Positions 13,815 through 21,725 of a stretch of 26,883 bases of DNA are shown here, one piece after another (positions within the stretch are counted from its first letter, which is position 1; every line of letters begins with the position of its first letter). Made by a program: the position numbers and the translations under genes. The notes under the pieces were generated by a model. The model was not told the origin of the DNA. It saw only the letters and a list, made by a program, of their open reading frames with translations, and searched no databases. This stretch comes from Eubacterium sp. (GTDB lineage Bacteria; Bacillota_A; Clostridia; Lachnospirales; Lachnospiraceae): NCBI GenBank assembly GCA_023663915.1, contig JAMPGN010000029.1, positions 1 through 26,883 on the forward strand, written 5' to 3'.

Positions 13815-15524
13815 ATGGCAACTCCCATTATTTCTTTTCAGGACTACGGATTTCAATATATGGCGCAGGCGGAGCCGACGCTTCACCATATCAACCTGGA
13901 TATTTATCCGGGGGAAAAAGTGCTGATCGCCGGGACATCGGGAAGCGGCAAGAGTACAATCGGCAACTGCATCAATGGTCTGATTCCTTTTGCCTATCCG
14001 GGCGAAAAGACCGGCAAACTGCTTGTGGACGGCAAGGAAGCGGACAAGGGCAGTATTTTTGAACTGAGTCATACGGTGGGTACGGTATTGCAGGATACGG
14101 ACGGACAGTTTATCGGGCTGACGGTGGGTGAGGACATCGCTTTTGCGGCGGAGAACGACTGTGTACCGCAGAATGAGATGAAAAAATTGGTGGATAGGGT
14201 CGCGAAACTGGTAGACATTGATCATCATCTGGAATATGCGCCGCATGAATTGTCTGGCGGGCAGAAGCAGCGTGTCAGTTTGGCGGGTGTCATGGTGGAG
14301 GAAGTCAAAGTCCTTTTGTTTGACGAACCCTTAGCGAACCTTGACCCGGCAGCGGGAAGAATGACGATTGAATTGATTGATACGGTGCACGAACAGACAG
14401 GGGCGGCAGTCATCATCATAGAACACCGGCTAGAGGATGTATTGTGGCGCAGGATGGATAGGATCGTATTGATGGACGAGGGGAAGATTATAGTCGATCT
14501 GCCTACGGAGAAATTGCTTGCAGGCAATTTCCTGCTGGAACATGGCATCAGGGAGCCACTGTACTTAACGGCGCTTAGGTACGCGGGGATTCCGATCACG
14601 GAAGAGATGCATCCGGAACATGTGGAGCGTCTGATATTATCCGATGCACAGAAGGAGGCGGTGCGCAACTGGTATCAGAAGCAGAAAGCGTATATTAAGG
14701 ACAGGGAACAGGCGGAAGAATTGCTGCGGGTAGAAAACCTTGATTTCGGATATACGGAGCAGGCACGCACACTTCAAGGTGTTCATTTTACCGTACATAA
14801 AGGAGAGATGGTCAGTATTGTGGGGCGTAATGGAGCGGGTAAGAGTACGCTTGCGAAACTAATCTGCGGATTCGAACAGCCCATATCCGGCGCAATTTAT
14901 ATGAATGGCAGAAACCTTTCCGGCGATACGATTAAGGAGAGGGCTGCAAGCATCGGCTATGTGATGCAGAATCCCAATCAGATGATCTCTAAGCCGATGA
15001 TATGGGATGAGGTGGAGATGGCGCTTGTGCAGAGCGGCATGCCGGAAGAGGAGCGAAAGAAGAGGGTTGAGGAGACGCTTAGGGTATGCGGGCTGTATCC
15101 TTTCCGCAACTGGCCGGTCTCGGCGCTTTCGTTCGGACAGAAAAAGCGTGTGACGATTGCGAGTATTCTTGTGCAGCGTCCGCAGGTGATCATATTGGAT
15201 GAACCGACGGCGGGACAAGATTATCATCACTACACGGAAATTATGGAATTTTTAAGAGAATTGAATGATCATGGATATACCATTCTGATGATCACGCACG
15301 ATATGCATCTGATGTTGGAGTATACGCCGAGGGCGATCGTGTTCAGCGAAGGGAAAATGCTGGCGGATACTACGGCGGCGCATGTGTTGAATGATCCGGA
15401 ATTGGTGCGGGCGGCGAACTTGAAAGAGACGAGTCTGTATACGCTTAGTATGGCGTGTGGCATCGATGATCCGCAGACTTTTACGGAATGTTTCATTGCT
15501 TATGAGCAGAAGGAGGGGCGTTGA
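13815..15524 (+). CDS. ECF transporter ATPase, two fused ABC domains (EcfA1-EcfA2 type)
   Basis: One 569-residue protein holds both ATP-binding halves of the ECF energising module. Domain 1 (about 5-245) has Walker A GTSGSGKST (40-48), signature LSGGQKQR and Walker B LLFDEP. Domain 2 (about 300-540) has Walker A GRNGAGKST (337-345), a variant signature LSFGQKKR and Walker B VIILDEP, with ITHD as its H-loop. The second signature lacks the middle glycine (SFGQ), suggesting that the two sites differ in activity. The architecture is that of YkoD-like fused ATPases associated with UPF0397 S components. AAGGAG precedes the ATG. The T-subunit gene starts one base after the stop, so translation is probably coupled. 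Confidence 0.94.
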   Translation: MATPIISFQDYGFQYMAQAEPTLHHINLDIYPGEKVLIAGTSGSGKSTIGNCINGLIPFAYPGEKTGKLLVDGKEADKGSIFELSHTVGTVLQDTDGQFIGLTVGEDIAFAAENDCVPQNEMKKLVDRVAKLVDIDHHLEYAPHELSGGQKQRVSLAGVMVEEVKVLLFDEPLANLDPAAGRMTIELIDTVHEQTGAAVIIIEHRLEDVLWRRMDRIVLMDEGKIIVDLPTEKLLAGNFLLEHGIREPLYLTALRYAGIPITEEMHPEHVERLILSDAQKEAVRNWYQKQKAYIKDREQAEELLRVENLDFGYTEQARTLQGVHFTVHKGEMVSIVGRNGAGKSTLAKLICGFEQPISGAIYMNGRNLSGDTIKERAASIGYVMQNPNQMISKPMIWDEVEMALVQSGMPEEERKKRVEETLRVCGLYPFRNWPVSALSFGQKKRVTIASILVQRPQVIILDEPTAGQDYHHYTEIMEFLRELNDHGYTILMITHDMHLMLEYTPRAIVFSEGKMLADTTAAHVLNDPELVRAANLKETSLYTLSMACGIDDPQTFTECFIAYEQKEGR

Positions 15525-15525
15525 G

Positions 15526-16359
15526 ATGGCGAAGGTTGCGATATTAAGTTACATTAAACGGGACAGTCTTGTGCATGAACTGACGGGGACGACCAAACTT
15601 GTCTTCTTTCTTGCATGGAGTATCGCGTCCATGGTCACTTACGATACAAGAGTGCTCGTCTGTATGCTGCTCTTTAGTATAGTGATTTTCAAAGTGAGCA
15701 GAATCAAGGTTAAAGATATCCGTTTTGTGCTGGGTCTGGCGGCGGTTTTCCTGCTGATGAACAATCTGTTTGTATATCTATTCTCGCCGGAGTATGGTGT
15801 GGGGCTGTATGGGAGCAGGACAGTGCTTTTCACCATTGCGGGACCCTATACGATCACGTTACAGCAGTTGTTTTACCATCTCAATATGACCATGAAAGTC
15901 ATCTGTGTCGTTCCGGTGGCGCTTTTGTTCATTGCCTGTACTGATCCGAGTGAATTTGCAGCGTCTTTGGCGAGCATCGGCGTTAGTTACCGCATTGGGT
16001 ATTCGGTCAGTCTGGCACTGCGTTACATACCGGACGTGCAGAGGGAATACCACAATATCAGTCAGGCACAGCAGGCGAGGGGAATCGATCTGTCTGGCAA
16101 GGATAAACTGCTTACGCGGATGAAAAACTCGGTTGCGATTTTGTTACCGCTCGTATTGTCTAGCTTAAGCCGTATCGAGACGATCAGCAATGCCATGGAA
16201 CTGAGAGGATTTGGCAAGAATAAGAAGCGGACATGGTACAGACTGCGTAAGATGAAGAAAAATGACTGGATCGTGGTGGCATTGGTGTTGGCAGTGCTGG
16301 TGATCGATCTGGTGGTCACGTTCTGGGATGGGAGCAGGTATTTTAATCCGTTTGTGTAG
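15526..16359 (+). CDS. ecfT: ECF transporter T component (EcfT/CbiQ family)
   Basis: The transmembrane scaffold couples the two ATPase domains to the S subunit. The 277-residue protein has hydrophobic segments near 20-55, 65-85, 100-150 and at the C-terminus. Its two cytoplasmic coupling motifs, each centred on an Arg-Gly, are QAQQARGID and AMELRGFG, the hallmark of the family. I chose the ATG at 15526 because AAGGAGGGG (15510-15518) is ideally spaced and the ATPase stop ends at 15524. The frame is open further upstream inside the ATPase gene, but those starts would add an unlikely basic extension. The SDR-family gene follows about 28 bases downstream. Confidence 0.93.
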   Translation: MAKVAILSYIKRDSLVHELTGTTKLVFFLAWSIASMVTYDTRVLVCMLLFSIVIFKVSRIKVKDIRFVLGLAAVFLLMNNLFVYLFSPEYGVGLYGSRTVLFTIAGPYTITLQQLFYHLNMTMKVICVVPVALLFIACTDPSEFAASLASIGVSYRIGYSVSLALRYIPDVQREYHNISQAQQARGIDLSGKDKLLTRMKNSVAILLPLVLSSLSRIETISNAMELRGFGKNKKRTWYRLRKMKKNDWIVVALVLAVLVIDLVVTFWDGSRYFNPFV

Positions 16360-16387
16360 AAGATGAAAGGATATGGAGAAGGCTAGT

Positions 16388-17311
16388 ATGAATATTCTTG
16401 TGTTAGGCGGTAGTTATTTCTACGGCAGGGTGTTTGTCATGGAAGCGGTCAGGGAGCATAGCGATTATAACATTACTGTGTTGAACCGGGGGACGTATTC
16501 TATGGAAGAATTTGGCGTTTCTCAAATTAAGGGTGACAGGCATGACAAAGAGACATTTTGTGCGTGTAGGGAAGATTATGATGTGGTCATTGATTTTTGC
16601 GCGTATGGGCCGGGAGATGTGGCGGGCGTTATCGAGAACTTGTCGGGACGGATTGGACAATATATTTTGATTAGTACGGTAGATGTTTATGAGCATGGCG
16701 GTGAAGGCGTTAAGACAGAAGAACATGCGTTGGAATACAGAGTATTCGCGGGGGATGTGGGCGCATATATTGCTGGTAAAGTCGCGGCGGAGGAAGAACT
16801 TAGGAAAGAGTGCGTAAGCAGGAAGATTCCTTATACGATCCTGCGTCCGGCGATTCTGTACGGACCGTACAACTATGCGCCAAGGGAGTCCGCTTATATC
16901 CAGATGATGCTAATGAATCATGTGATTCCGCGCTTTCTTGACGCGGAAGGCAGATTCCAGTTTACTTATGTGAAGGATGCGGCGCAGGCGATTTTAAGAG
17001 TGTTGGGAAATCAGAAGGCTTACGGTCAATCCTATAATTTATGTCAAGACGAAGTGATAACTTACGACCGTTTCTTCGAGACACTGAAAGAAGCGGCAGA
17101 ACCAGAGGTGGTGGAAGGGTTGCAGGAGATATCAATTACGGTGGACAGTGCCATGGTACAGCAGGTTCCAGTTCCTTTTCCGGCGACAGTGGAGGAGACG
17201 CATCTGTGCTCCAATGAAAAGAGCAAAGCGGAACTGGGAATGGAATATACGGATTTTGCAGAAGGAATGCGCAGGACATATCATGCGTTTAAGAGGGTGT
17301 TTGCATTATGA
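16388..17311 (+). CDS. NAD-dependent epimerase/dehydratase family protein (extended SDR)
   Basis: Rossmann-fold protein of 307 residues. The N-terminal nucleotide loop reads MNILVLGGSYFYGRV. The Ser-Tyr-Lys active site is present: LISTVDVYE, then YIAGK (Y127, K131). ILRPAILYGPYNY is the substrate-side motif of extended SDRs such as sugar epimerases and isoflavone-reductase-like proteins. Substrate cannot be deduced, and no sugar-nucleotide genes lie nearby. I prefer the ATG at 16388, which starts at the usual MNILVLGG and has GGAGAAGG upstream; an in-frame ATG at 16373 adds five residues. The stop overlaps the feoA start (ATGA), so the gene is translationally coupled to iron-uptake genes, an unexplained association. 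Confidence 0.85.
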   Translation: MNILVLGGSYFYGRVFVMEAVREHSDYNITVLNRGTYSMEEFGVSQIKGDRHDKETFCACREDYDVVIDFCAYGPGDVAGVIENLSGRIGQYILISTVDVYEHGGEGVKTEEHALEYRVFAGDVGAYIAGKVAAEEELRKECVSRKIPYTILRPAILYGPYNYAPRESAYIQMMLMNHVIPRFLDAEGRFQFTYVKDAAQAILRVLGNQKAYGQSYNLCQDEVITYDRFFETLKEAAEPEVVEGLQEISITVDSAMVQQVPVPFPATVEETHLCSNEKSKAELGMEYTDFAEGMRRTYHAFKRVFAL

Positions 17312-17532
17312 CTTTAGATCAGGCGGCAATCGGGAGAGAAGTGAAGATTACGAAGGTGGGCGGGGACGGCGAACTGCGCTGCCGGCTGTTGGATATGGGG
17401 CTGATCCCTAAGACGATGGTTAAGGTACAGAAGGTTGCGCCGATGGGCGATCCGATTGAGATCCACCTGCGCGGCTACGCACTGACGATCCGCAAGGAAG
17501 ATGCGGGCAAGATTGAAGTGGAGAGTGCGTAA
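17308..17532 (+). CDS. feoA: Ferrous iron transport protein A
   Basis: Small SH3-like cytoplasmic protein of 74 residues that supports FeoB-mediated Fe2+ uptake. Family marks are GREVKITKVGGDGELRCRLLD, the MGLIPKTMVKVQKVAPMGDP stretch and GYALTIRKEDAGKIEV. The ATG overlaps the stop of the SDR gene by four bases, and AGAGGGTG lies eight bases upstream. feoB follows after 96 bases. No FeoC gene is present. I could not identify a clear Fur or DtxR-type operator in the gap. Confidence 0.95.
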   Translation: MTLDQAAIGREVKITKVGGDGELRCRLLDMGLIPKTMVKVQKVAPMGDPIEIHLRGYALTIRKEDAGKIEVESA

Positions 17533-17628
17533 GATATGTAAAATGTATGAAGTATATAAGAGGTACGGAATGCAGGAAGTGTATGGATGGAAGGATACCA
17601 TAAGATAACATAAAAGAAGGACAGGATA

Positions 17629-19635
17629 ATGGTATACGCTTTAGTGGGAAATCAGAATTGCGGAAAGACTACCTTGTTTAACCAGTTGACGGGATCGAAC
17701 CAGCATGTAGGTAATTTTCCGGGTGTGACGGTGGACTCTAAGATGGGTGAAATCCGCGGAGAGAAGGGCAATGCGGTAGTCGATCTACCGGGAATCTACT
17801 CGATTCGCCCTTATAGTAACGAGGAGTTAGTGACGCGCAAATTTATTTTGCAGGAGCGTCCGAATGGCATCATCAATATTGTGGATGCAACAAATATCGA
17901 GAGAAATCTGTATCTGACTCTGCAGTTGTTGGAGATGCATATCCCGATGGTATTGGCTCTCAATATGATGGATGAGGTGCGAAACAACGGCGGTACCATC
18001 GACATTGAGAAGATGGAAGAGGCACTCGGCATTCCCGTGGTGGCGATCAGCGCGGTGAAGAATGAAGGTATCGAGGATTTGATCCATGCAGTCAAGGATG
18101 TGTCGGAGCGGCGCATCTATCCGAAGGTGACAGATTTTTGCGAGAAGGGCGCGGTACACAGGTGTATCCACGCGGTTAGCCATCAGGTGGAGGATCATGC
18201 GGAGCGTATCGGTATTTCTCCGAGATTTGCAGCAACTAAGATCGTGGAAGGTGACAAGGATATTATCAACAGTCTGTCCCTGTCGGAGAATGAACTTGAT
18301 TTGATGGAACACAGTATCGTAGAGATGGAGCGTGACAGCGAGATGGACCGCAATGCGGTGTTGGCGGATATGCGATATGTTTTTATCGAAAAAGTGTGCG
18401 CGAAGGCGGTCATCAAATGCAAGGAAAGCAAAGAACACAGGCGGAGTGTGAAGATTGACAGTGTATTGACGAATAAGTATCTGGCAATCCCGTCTTTTCT
18501 TGTCATTATGCTGCTGGTGTTCTGGATGACTTTCGGGGTGCTTGGCACGTTCTTAAGTGACCTGCTCAGTATGGGGATCGACGCGCTCTCCGGGATGGCA
18601 GCGCGTGCGCTTACCGCATACGGCATCAATCCGGTCGTCAAAAGTCTGGTGATCGACGGAATTTTTACGGGTGTGGGCAGCGTGCTTAGTTTCCTGCCGA
18701 TTATCGTCGTGCTATTTTTCTTCCTCTCGATTCTGGAAGATTCGGGATATATGGCGAGAATCGCCTTTGTGATGGACAGGCCCTTGCGGAAGATCGGACT
18801 GTCCGGCAGGAGTTTTGTGTCGATGCTGATCGGATTTGGGTGCAGCGTGCCTGCGGTTATGTCTACGAGAACCTTGTCTTCGGAGCGGGATAAGAAAATG
18901 ACGATCATGCTCATACCGTTCATAAGCTGTTCGGCGAAGATACCGATCTATGCGTTGTTTGCGGCGGCTTTTTTCAAGGAGCATCAGGCGCTTGTCATGA
19001 TGGGGCTGTACGTGTTCGGCATTCTGGTCGGTATGTTGTGTGCATTAGTTTTAAAGAGAACGATGTTTCACGGCAAGCCTATGCCGTTTGTGATGGAACT
19101 TCCCAATTATCGGTTTCCCTCAGCAAAAAGCGTATTGCTTCTGATGTGGGACAAGGCGAAGGATTTTATTCAGCGTGCTTTTACGATTATTTTTATTGCC
19201 ACGTTGATTATCTGGTTTTTACAGACGTTTGATACAAGGTTCAATGTGGTGACGGATTCGGGTGAAAGCTTGCTTGCTATGATTGGTAAGCTGATTGCGC
19301 CACTCTTTATCCCGCTCGGTTTCAATGACTGGCGGGCGGCAACGGCGTTGATCAGCGGTTTTACGGCAAAGGAGGCGGTAGTCAGTACGCTCAGTGTGTT
19401 GACCGGTACGAGTATGAGTAATTTGAGTGAAACGCTGGGAACTATTTTTACACCGCTTGCGGCAGCAAGTTATTTGATCTTTACATTGTTATATACTCCC
19501 TGCGTGGCAGCAGTGGCGACGATCAGGCGGGAGATGGGGTCTGTGTGGAAGACGATCGGTATTGTATGTATGCAGTGTAGCGTGGCATGGATCGTGGCGT
19601 GTCTGTTTTATCAGATAGCGAATATATTTTCTTAG
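17629..19635 (+). CDS. feoB: Ferrous iron transport protein B
   Basis: GTP-dependent Fe2+ importer of 668 residues in the cytoplasmic membrane. The N-terminal G domain has G1 GNQNCGKTT, the PGVTVD switch, G3 DLPG, G4 NMMD and G5-like SAVK. A helical spacer follows to about 250. The membrane part begins near 285 and contains the two gate segments, GFGCSVPAVMSTRTL with conserved cysteine and the later FTAKEAVVSTLSVL. The length is at the short end for FeoB (E. coli about 770), which fits the compact Gram-positive type. The ATG has AAGAAGGA upstream. It is the last gene of the long co-directional run that starts at the ECF promoter; a new promoter follows. Confidence 0.97.
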   Translation: MVYALVGNQNCGKTTLFNQLTGSNQHVGNFPGVTVDSKMGEIRGEKGNAVVDLPGIYSIRPYSNEELVTRKFILQERPNGIINIVDATNIERNLYLTLQLLEMHIPMVLALNMMDEVRNNGGTIDIEKMEEALGIPVVAISAVKNEGIEDLIHAVKDVSERRIYPKVTDFCEKGAVHRCIHAVSHQVEDHAERIGISPRFAATKIVEGDKDIINSLSLSENELDLMEHSIVEMERDSEMDRNAVLADMRYVFIEKVCAKAVIKCKESKEHRRSVKIDSVLTNKYLAIPSFLVIMLLVFWMTFGVLGTFLSDLLSMGIDALSGMAARALTAYGINPVVKSLVIDGIFTGVGSVLSFLPIIVVLFFFLSILEDSGYMARIAFVMDRPLRKIGLSGRSFVSMLIGFGCSVPAVMSTRTLSSERDKKMTIMLIPFISCSAKIPIYALFAAAFFKEHQALVMMGLYVFGILVGMLCALVLKRTMFHGKPMPFVMELPNYRFPSAKSVLLLMWDKAKDFIQRAFTIIFIATLIIWFLQTFDTRFNVVTDSGESLLAMIGKLIAPLFIPLGFNDWRAATALISGFTAKEAVVSTLSVLTGTSMSNLSETLGTIFTPLAAASYLIFTLLYTPCVAAVATIRREMGSVWKTIGIVCMQCSVAWIVACLFYQIANIFS

Positions 19636-19669
19636 ACAGCAGCGTGTGTCTGGGACGGGAAATTTTTGT

Positions 19670-19698
19670 TTGCAAAATCCCCTATATGCTTTTATACT
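19670..19698 (+). promoter_or_regulatory. Sigma-A promoter for the HPr-like/Sms block
   Basis: TTGCAA (19670-19675) and TATACT (19693-19698) are separated by the optimal 17 bases. The predicted start lies about 45 bases before the HPr-like gene, and no other good promoter is present in this gap. Confidence 0.7.
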
Positions 19699-19750
19699 AG
19701 TGTAGTGGAAATTATATACGGAAATATAGGGATAAAACAGGGAGGCAGCA

Positions 19751-19990
19751 ATGAAAAGCTATGTGTTAGACTTAAACTCTATCGAGCGGGTGAAAGGATT
19801 TGTGACTGCGATAGAGGGATTTACAGGCTATTTTGATCTGGTATCCGGCAGATATGTGATCGATGCGAAGTCGATCATGGGGATCTTTTCCATGGATCTG
19901 TCTAAGAACGTTGAATTTCGGATTCTGGAAACAAACGACAGGATTTCCGAAGTGGAGAAGGCGATCGCACCGTATCTGGTTCGTGAATAA
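19751..19990 (+). CDS. HPr-like protein lacking the active-site histidine
   Basis: A 79-residue protein with the HPr fold of the sugar phosphotransferase system. The second half is clear: GRYVIDAKSIMGIFSMDLSK matches the conserved NAKSIMGxxSL region, including the serine (S41) equivalent to HPr Ser-46, the site of HPr kinase. The first half should carry the IHARPA motif with His-15. Here it reads NSIERVKGFV, with no histidine and no HARPA. It therefore cannot carry phosphate from Enzyme I and is not a PTS phosphocarrier. A regulatory role like that of Crh (Gln at this site) is an inference, as is any link with CcpA. The start has GGGAGG upstream. The gene is followed by the Fe-S assembly pair 41 bases on. 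Confidence 0.82.
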   Translation: MKSYVLDLNSIERVKGFVTAIEGFTGYFDLVSGRYVIDAKSIMGIFSMDLSKNVEFRILETNDRISEVEKAIAPYLVRE

Positions 19991-20031
19991 TGGCGAAGAG
20001 GTTCTAATGGATTTGAATGAGGTGTAGAAAG

Positions 20032-20757
20032 ATGCTGGAATTAAAGGGAATTTGCTTCTCGGCGGAGGACGAGAACAAGGAAGTAGAAATTCTTAATGAC
20101 ATTAATTTAACGATTGACGAGCGTTTTGTGGCTGTAACCGGACCGAACGGCAGCGGTAAGTCTACGCTGGCGAAAATCATTGCCGGAATACTTACCCCCA
20201 CGCAGGGACAGATATTGCTTGACGGGGTGGATATTACCGATCGGTCGATCACGGAGCGGGCAAACATGGGAATCAGTTTCGCGTTTCAACAGCCTGTCCG
20301 CTTCAAGGGGATTACGGTCAAGGAACTGCTATCCATAGCGGCAGGCAAAGATGCGACGATGGCGGAGATCTGTGAAATCCTTTCCGAGGTAGGACTGTGC
20401 GCTAGAGATTATGTCAACCGAGAAGTGAACGCATCCTTGTCTGGCGGCGAGTTGAAACGTATCGAGATTGCCATGATTATGGCGCGCAAGACCAAGGTGT
20501 CGATTTTCGACGAGCCGGAGGCGGGAATTGATCTATGGAGTTTCCAGAATCTGATTCGTGTCTTTGAGAAGATGCATGAGGAGACGAAGGGGTCAATCCT
20601 GATTATATCCCATCAGGAGCGCATCTTAAATATCGCGGAGCGCATCATTTTACTGTCCGACGGGCAGATTAAGAAGGTGGGAAGCAAAGAGGAGGTCATG
20701 CCGGAGCTTCTCGGCTGCGGACAGCCGTGCAGGACATTGACGGACAAATTATCGTAG
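20032..20757 (+). CDS. smsC: SufC/SmsC-type Fe-S cluster assembly ATPase
   Basis: Soluble ABC-family ATPase of 241 residues that drives Fe-S scaffold proteins. Walker A GPNGSGKST lies at 37-45, the signature LSGGELKR at 136-143, Walker B VSIFDEPEAGID, and the H-loop IISHQER. The SufC-like features are the acidic EPEAGIDLWSFQNL D-loop region and the absence of any transport-permease gene next door. The following gene encodes a single SufB/SufD-like scaffold, so the pair corresponds to the minimal SmsC-SmsB system rather than the larger SufBCD-SU set. I chose ATG 20032 because TGAGGTG at 20018-20024 is ideally spaced; ATG 20017 would overlap it. Confidence 0.85.
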   Translation: MLELKGICFSAEDENKEVEILNDINLTIDERFVAVTGPNGSGKSTLAKIIAGILTPTQGQILLDGVDITDRSITERANMGISFAFQQPVRFKGITVKELLSIAAGKDATMAEICEILSEVGLCARDYVNREVNASLSGGELKRIEIAMIMARKTKVSIFDEPEAGIDLWSFQNLIRVFEKMHEETKGSILIISHQERILNIAERIILLSDGQIKKVGSKEEVMPELLGCGQPCRTLTDKLS

Positions 20758-20807
20758 GATATGACAGACAGGTTTTAGGACAGAGATAGATAGAGGTGAC
20801 GTTACAG

Positions 20808-21725
20808 ATGGATGCAATACAACAAAACCTGTTGGAACAGGTGGCAGGTTTACATGAGATACCTGCCGGAGCTTACAACATTCGCGCCAACGGGCAGATG
20901 GCGGGAAGGAACACCACGGCCAATATTGATATCATCACGAAGGAAGACAAGTCTGGGATCGATATCCACATCAGACCGGACACGAAATCCGAGAGTGTGC
21001 ACATTCCGGTAGTGCTCAGTCAGAGCGGGCTTAAGGAGAGCGTGTACAACGATTTCTTTGTCGGGGAAAATGCAGATGTTACCATTATCGCTGGGTGTGG
21101 TATCCACAACGGCGGGGCAGCGGCCTCGGAGCATTCCGGTATCCACAGATTTTTCATAGATAGGAATGCTAAGGTGAGATATGTGGAGAAGCACTATGGT
21201 TCCGGGGATGGCAGCGGGGAACGCGTCATGAATCCCACGACGGAGATTCATCTGGCAGAAGGTGCGTCTTTGGAGATGGAGACGGTGCAGATCAAAGGAA
21301 TTGACTCTACGAGAAGAGTGACAAACGCGGAGGTGGCGGATGGCGCGTCGTTAGTCATCCACGAGAAGATCATGACCCACGGCAGGCAGTATGCGGAGAC
21401 TGATTTTACCGTGGAGATGAACGGTGATGATTCCAGTGTGAATCTGGTGTCCCGCTCGGTGGCGAAAGAAAACTCCGAGCAGCTTTTTAAGAGCCGTATC
21501 ATCGGCAATGGCAAATGCCACGGACACAGCGAATGTGATGCCATCATTATGGAGCATGCGAGTGTCAGCGCCGTTCCGGAACTGACGGCGAACAATATCG
21601 ATGCGAATTTGATACATGAGGCGGCGATCGGCAAGATCGCGGGAGAACAGTTGATGAAGCTTATGACGCTGGGACTCACGGAGAAGGAAGCGGAGGAACA
21701 GATCGTCAATGGATTTTTAAAATGA
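20808..21725 (+). CDS. smsB: SufB/SufD-family minimal Fe-S scaffold (SmsB type)
   Basis: Beta-helix scaffold of 305 residues, much shorter than SufB (about 470-495) and lacking its N-terminal domain. The C-terminal end carries the functional SufB residues. C243 in SECDAII and E271 in IHEAAIGKIAGEQL correspond to E. coli SufB Cys405 and Glu434, with nearly the same spacing; H270 is next to E271. The final LGLTEKEAEEQIVNGF helix is the SufC-binding type. With the upstream ATPase it forms a two-gene assembly unit. No cysteine desulfurase or SufU/IscU gene is in the window. The ATG at 20808 follows GAGGTG; a GTG at 20796 is inside that site. Its stop overlaps the next gene (ATGA). Confidence 0.85.
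   Translation: MDAIQQNLLEQVAGLHEIPAGAYNIRANGQMAGRNTTANIDIITKEDKSGIDIHIRPDTKSESVHIPVVLSQSGLKESVYNDFFVGENADVTIIAGCGIHNGGAAASEHSGIHRFFIDRNAKVRYVEKHYGSGDGSGERVMNPTTEIHLAEGASLEMETVQIKGIDSTRRVTNAEVADGASLVIHEKIMTHGRQYAETDFTVEMNGDDSSVNLVSRSVAKENSEQLFKSRIIGNGKCHGHSECDAIIMEHASVSAVPELTANNIDANLIHEAAIGKIAGEQLMKLMTLGLTEKEAEEQIVNGFLK

Noticed and set aside
18195..18923. 242-codon minus-strand open frame inside feoB
   Set aside because: It is fully antisense to FeoB domains with intact motifs, and its product has no recognisable family.
19636..19665. Terminator after feoB formed by AGACA/TGTCT
   Set aside because: The stem is only five bases and the T-run is about ten bases further on, which is too weak to call.
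20032..20757. Ordinary ABC importer ATPase
   Set aside because: There is no permease or binding protein next to it, and the partner is a SufB/D-like scaffold with conserved Cys and Glu.
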